12,500 nucleotides of DNA from Neocallimastix lanati (nom. inval.) (taxonomy: Eukaryota; Neocallimastigomycota; Neocallimastigomycetes; Neocallimastigales; Neocallimastigaceae): the NCBI GenBank assembly GCA_016946835.1, contig JACVTC010000205.1, positions 125,001 through 137,500 on the forward strand. Reading direction: 5' to 3'. Made by a program: the position numbers and the translations under genes. This document shows, one piece after another, positions 9,264 to 12,500 of this stretch (the stretch's first letter is position 1; the number at the start of each line of letters is the position of its first letter). Under the pieces are notes generated by a model. It saw nothing but the letters and a program-made list of their open reading frames with translations, made no database searches and had not been told where the DNA came from.

Positions 9264-9825
9264 GAATAAACTATAGAACCATAAAAATTTATATAAATTT
9301 TTATAAAAAAAAAAAAAAAAAATAAAAAAATAAAGTCATTTATGATTCTTAACTAATTCTGTCCTGTCCTTTCCACATGGTCCAACATAAAAATGAATTT
9401 ATTTTTTAATATTTTATTTTTTAATATTTATGGACATTGTTATACAAAAAAAAAAAAAAAAAAAAAAAAAGTAAAAAAAAAAAAAGTATAAAAACATAAA
9501 AAAAATATGAAAATGAAAATTAATTTTTATATATTATATTTATCATATGAGCTACTCTTTTAGAAGAATACTGTAGAATAGAAAAGAATTCCATTCATAA
9601 TATTAATTATAATAATAATAATAATGATAATGATAATAATAATAATAATATTTTTTTTATTTCTTAAATAGAGAATTATTTTAAAAAAAATTCAATTGGT
9701 AAAATTCATCTAAAAAAGGGGAAATAATAATAAAATTTAAATAATAAAAATTATAATTTTATATGAATAATACTACATTTCTAAATAATAGTCCTAAGAA
9801 AAAAATTAATTATTAAATAATATTT
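9263..9825. other. AT-rich spacer with A25 tract
   Basis: An A25 run occupies 9446-9470. A small complex patch at 9353-9388 contains TCCTGTCCTTTCC; on the minus strand it reads as an 11-codon ATG frame from 9388, which is chance-sized. No gene is supported. Confidence 0.5.
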
Positions 9826-9922
9826 TATTTATTTATTTATAATCTCTTTATCTGTATATTTAATTATTTCGTTACCTATTTATTTATCTATTTACCTATT
9901 TATTTATTTACCTATTTATTTA
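9826..9922. repeat. TTACCTATTTATT short tandem array
   Basis: TTACCTATTT starts at 9872, 9892 and 9908 (spacing 20 and 16 bp), with ATTT steps between. TTTA tetranucleotides at about 9826-9841 precede it. Confidence 0.75.
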
Positions 9923-10049
9923 GTTTTTATATGGTAATTATTAGTTATTAAATAATTTAATAAAGTGGAATATATAAAATTAATAATGAATTTAAATATG
10001 GAAATAAAAAATAATAATAATAATAATATATATTATTATTATTTTATTA

Positions 10050-10776
10050 TTTTTTTTTTATAGTTCAATCTATACTATTAACTTTATATATATATAATAG
10101 CCATTAATTTTAATTTATATTTTATTTTATTCAATTTGTACTTTTAACCTTATATAACCTTATATATATATCAACAGTTATTTTTTTTATTTTTATTTTT
10201 TTTTATAACTTATACTTTCTATATTTCAGCTATTTTATTATATTTTATTCTGTTCAATCTATTCCTCTAATTTTATTTCAACTATTTTAACTTATATTCT
10301 TTTTTTTTTTTTTTGCTATTTAATTTTAGTTCAATCTGTACTTAATACTTTTATTTCAACTATTTTTATTTTTATTTTTATTTATATTTATATTTCTATC
10401 TGTACTCAATACTTTATATTTCATTTCATTAATTTTAAATTTTATTATCTATTTTAAACAAATTAGAAAAACAATTTTATTATTCAGGTTGTTCTTCTAT
10501 CTTTATTTCAATTATACATATTTTATTCTATTTAATCCTTTACTTAATTTTTTTTTATATTTTTTTTTTCAGTTATTTTATTTGATTTGATTTGATGTAT
10601 ACTTATTAATGATATTTCGACTTTTTTAATCAATTATATTTAATCTATATTTCTAACTCACTTTGTCTCAACTATTTCAACTTGTTCTTTTTTTTTTTTT
10701 TTAATTTAAATTTATATATACTGTTCTCAATTTCTCTATTTGAATTTTTTTTTTTTTTTTATTTTTATTTTTTTTT
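10050..10776. repeat. T-rich, G-poor block of degenerate repeats
   Basis: Two short motifs recur on the plus strand. TTCAATCTGTAC-like strings lie at 10064, 10130, 10253, 10330 and, more diverged, about 10397. TTTCAACTATTTTA-like strings lie at 10224, 10276, 10354 and 10667. Spacing is irregular (about 66, 123, 77 and 67 bp for the first motif), so this is an old or segmentally shuffled repeat rather than a fresh tandem array. G is nearly absent, C is scattered, and T far exceeds A. No open frame is present on either strand. Confidence 0.6.
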
Positions 10777-11705
10777 AAATAAATAAACTAATAATTAAAT
10801 AAGTAAATAAATAAATAAATAAAGTAAATAAATTCATAAAAAAAAAAAAAAACAAATAAATATATAAATATGAATAAAATTAAAAAAATAATAATAACAT
10901 TAATAATGACAGAATGATGCTATTACAAATATCTAATGATAATAAACATAATAAAAAACTTGTAATAATTTATTAATGATATCATCAATAAAAATGATAG
11001 TAGTTTTTTTTTTTTTTTTTTATTTTTAATCTTTATATTAAATATTAAATAGTAATATTATTAATAATCATCATAATAATTGGAATAATTATATTCTTAT
11101 CCTTTTAAAATAAAATAACATAAAACAAGTAATAATAATAATAATAATGATAAAAAAATAATAAATAAAAAAAGAATGAAACAAAAAAATTAAAAATAAA
11201 AAAATATATATATAAATAAATAAATAAATAAATAATAATAATAAAATATTAATAATAACAAATATATAATTTTTTTTTTTTTTTAGACTAGGATGAAAAT
11301 TCACATTCAGTGCTTTAGTAAATAGATTAAATAGATTTATTATATTTTATGTATTAACATTTTTTAAAAAAAAAAAAAAAAAAAAATTAACATGATATCG
11401 ATTAATGATAAAATTAAAAGGCTAAGTAAAAGATTAAGTAAAAGATAAGTAAAAAAAAATAAATAAATAATAATAATTAAAATTTATAAAATATATATAA
11501 AAAAAAAAAAAAAGAAATAAAATAAAATTTAATTAATCAATGAAAATTTAATGTAATAATGAATAAATATTTAGTTCAAAAGTTTAAAAAAAAAAAAAAA
11601 ATAAGCATTTCGGTGTGATGTATAAAGTATGTGTATAGTAACATGATCCCTATTTAAATCTTAAAAAAAAAATAAAATAAATAAAAAAAACTTAAGACGG
11701 TTTTA

Positions 11706-11708
<3 letters not shown>
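10777..11708. other. A-rich gene-free spacer
   Basis: At 10776/10777 the plus strand changes abruptly from T-dominated to A-dominated (AAATAAATAAACTAATAA), with AAAT repeats at 10795-10830. An A22 run lies at 11366-11387. A minus-strand 71-codon frame at 11304-11089 starts at GTG and is made of low-complexity hydrophobic residues; it is not a gene. Confidence 0.5.

Positions 11709-11748
<40 letters not shown>
11709..11748. repeat. Poly(T) tract, 40 nt
   Basis: An unbroken T40 run marking the left boundary of the more complex right-hand region. Its length may be uncertain for sequencing reasons. Confidence 0.9.
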
Positions 11749-11749
<1 letters not shown>

Positions 11750-11965
11750 AAATAAATATAATTAGGATTACTAAATAAGTATTGTCCCTTAATAAAAATA
11801 ATGTATTGTTCCTAAAGCCTAGTCGATACGACCGTCCGTCGTCCGTCAGCACTTTTGGCTTTTGGTATTAATGTTGGTACTTGGGAAGGATTGCTTTACT
11901 TTACAAATAAATTAATCTAAAAAAAAAAAAAATAAAAAAAAAAAAAATAAATAAATAAATAAATT
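11749..11965. other. Complex island with a CpG cluster and A/AAAT-rich tail
   Basis: Six CpG dinucleotides fall within 11824-11845 (CGACCGTCCGTCGTCCGTC), the highest local G+C in the window. TTTTGGCTTTTGG and TTGGGAAGG follow. Two frames are open across it: plus strand 11816-11917 (34 codons, reading LLAFGINVGTWEGLLYF in its middle, no ATG) and minus strand 11895-11815 (27 codons, ending RRTVVSTRL, no ATG). From about 11919 it becomes A-rich and ends in AAAT repeats. It could be an exon or gene relic, a retroposed fragment with an A-rich tail, or a conserved regulatory element. The sequence alone does not decide. Confidence 0.4.
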
Positions 11966-12080
11966 GTAACTAGAAAGTATTAGTGATCGAAGAGTTTTCC
12001 TTGAAAAATAAATTTTTACTATTATGGATTTCTTGGAGGCAGACACCTTATTAGTTTGACGATTAAGTTCAAATAAATAG

Positions 12081-12103
12081 CACCCTTCCTCTCATTCCTC
12101 CCC

Positions 12104-12145
<42 letters not shown>
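12081..12145 (+). promoter_or_regulatory. Polypyrimidine tract, possible promoter element of a rightward gene
   Basis: Positions 12095-12145 are 51 consecutive pyrimidines, C-rich first (CCTCCCCCCTC) and then T38; 12083-12093 is also all pyrimidine, broken only by A at 12094. C and T tracts are typical of regions just upstream of fungal transcription starts, and a comparable T10C4 tract precedes the leftward gene at the other end. No start codon with a long frame follows inside the window. Confidence 0.25.
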
Positions 12146-12148
<3 letters not shown>

Positions 12149-12223
12149 GAGTTCCAGCCATTACTATTCCAACTTGCCCAAAGATTAACTGAAAAATGAA
12201 GAATTAACGTTGTGATGACATTA

Positions 12224-12263
<40 letters not shown>
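12108..12263. repeat. Inverted homopolymer pair T38 / A38 around an 80-nt complex spacer
   Basis: T38 at 12108-12145 and A38 at 12226-12263 are the same length and complementary, with 80 nt of non-repetitive sequence (12146-12225) between them. A transcript could in principle fold the two arms together. Equally, the spacer followed by A38 resembles a retroposed polyadenylated fragment. No protein frame longer than the spacer is supported. Confidence 0.6.
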
Positions 12264-12265
<2 letters not shown>

Positions 12266-12500
12266 TTTATTTTTTTGTTTTTTTTTTTTTTGTTTTTTTT
12301 TTTAAATTGAATTTTTTTGTTTTTTATAAGTTGAATTTTTTTTTTTTTTTTTTTTTTTGCAAAATTTCCAAGTTAATTTCAGTAGAGGGTTGAAGAAGAC
12401 CTTTTTATGTATTAAGAGTGAAAAAAAAAAAAAAAAAAACATATGAAAATGTAATAAAAATAATTAGCATATACTTTAATAATAAAAATAAGAACCATAA
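12264..12500. other. T- then A-rich sequence at the right edge, no gene seen
   Basis: T-rich DNA with a doubled TTGAATTTTTTT step (about 12306 and 12331), a T23 run at 12336-12358, then a complex patch at 12359-12420 (TTTCCAAGTTAATTTCAG and following), and A19 at 12421-12439. TTAATTTCAG resembles a fungal 3' splice site, but no exon frame follows: an in-frame stop comes at once in one frame and TATTAAG soon after in others. Confidence 0.4.

Noticed and set aside
11089-11304. 71-codon minus-strand open frame
   Set aside because: Starts at GTG and consists of low-complexity I, L, F and Y residues from AAT and AAAT repeats; no domain or codon signal.
11850-11895. Pol III box or SINE-head match (TGGCTTTTGG, TACTTGGGAAGG)
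   Set aside because: The A-box match has a mismatch at a key position and no B-box follows. The resemblance to known SINE text is short enough to be chance.

Overview
The window is extremely A+T-rich eukaryotic DNA, almost all of it non-coding. Only one segment reads convincingly as protein-coding: the first 54 codons of a minus-strand gene at positions 3-164, which runs off the left edge. The rest, about 12.3 kb, is a mosaic of short-period tandem repeats, homopolymer tracts of up to about 42 nt, AT dinucleotide runs and unstructured AT-rich spacer. There are no rRNA or tRNA genes that I could recognise, no CRISPR-like array, no bacterial promoter/RBS architecture and no transposon coding sequence.

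Organism. Near-total lack of G and C between genes, a coding segment visibly richer in G+C than its flanks, long A/T homopolymers and long TTTATTA/ATT arrays fit an anaerobic gut fungus (Neocallimastigomycota: Neocallimastix, Piromyces, Anaeromyces and relatives). A dictyostelid or another very AT-rich protist cannot be excluded. A spacer of 12 kb argues somewhat against compact Dictyostelium. This is inference from composition only.

Layout. 1-164: 5' end of a leftward gene. 165-1400: its AT-rich upstream flank. 1425-1650: compound repeat with a 16-bp palindrome. 1656-2320: unique spacer with a 10-bp hairpin. 2324-2475: 19-bp array. 2725-2841: a 38-codon ATG ORF of doubtful status. 2977-3198: perfect 53-bp minisatellite. 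3607-3919: 313 bp with no G or C, mainly heptamer TTTATTA. 4571-4714: TTTATACATATTAC array. 5367-5452 and 5701-5760: small arrays. 5843-5884: A42. 6271-6638: second heptamer array carrying the same palindrome unit as 1425-1650. 6770-6930 and 7616-7684: small arrays. 8138-8440: a 300-bp ATT microsatellite. 9826-9922: TTACCTATTTATT array. 10050-10776: T-rich, G-poor block of degenerate repeats, flipping sharply to A-rich DNA at about 10777. 11709-12263: the least AT-rich part of the spacer, with a cluster of six CpGs, a 51-nt polypyrimidine tract and a T38/A38 inverted pair.

How it fits together. The left gene is transcribed leftward and has a T10C4 pyrimidine tract 36 nt upstream of its ATG. 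The right end also gains sequence complexity and carries a pyrimidine tract on the + strand. The simplest reading is a long, possibly divergent, intergenic region with a rightward gene starting beyond 12500; this is a hypothesis. I did not find a previously undescribed biological system here. The most unusual signals are repeat architecture and the CpG-bearing island near 11815-11918.
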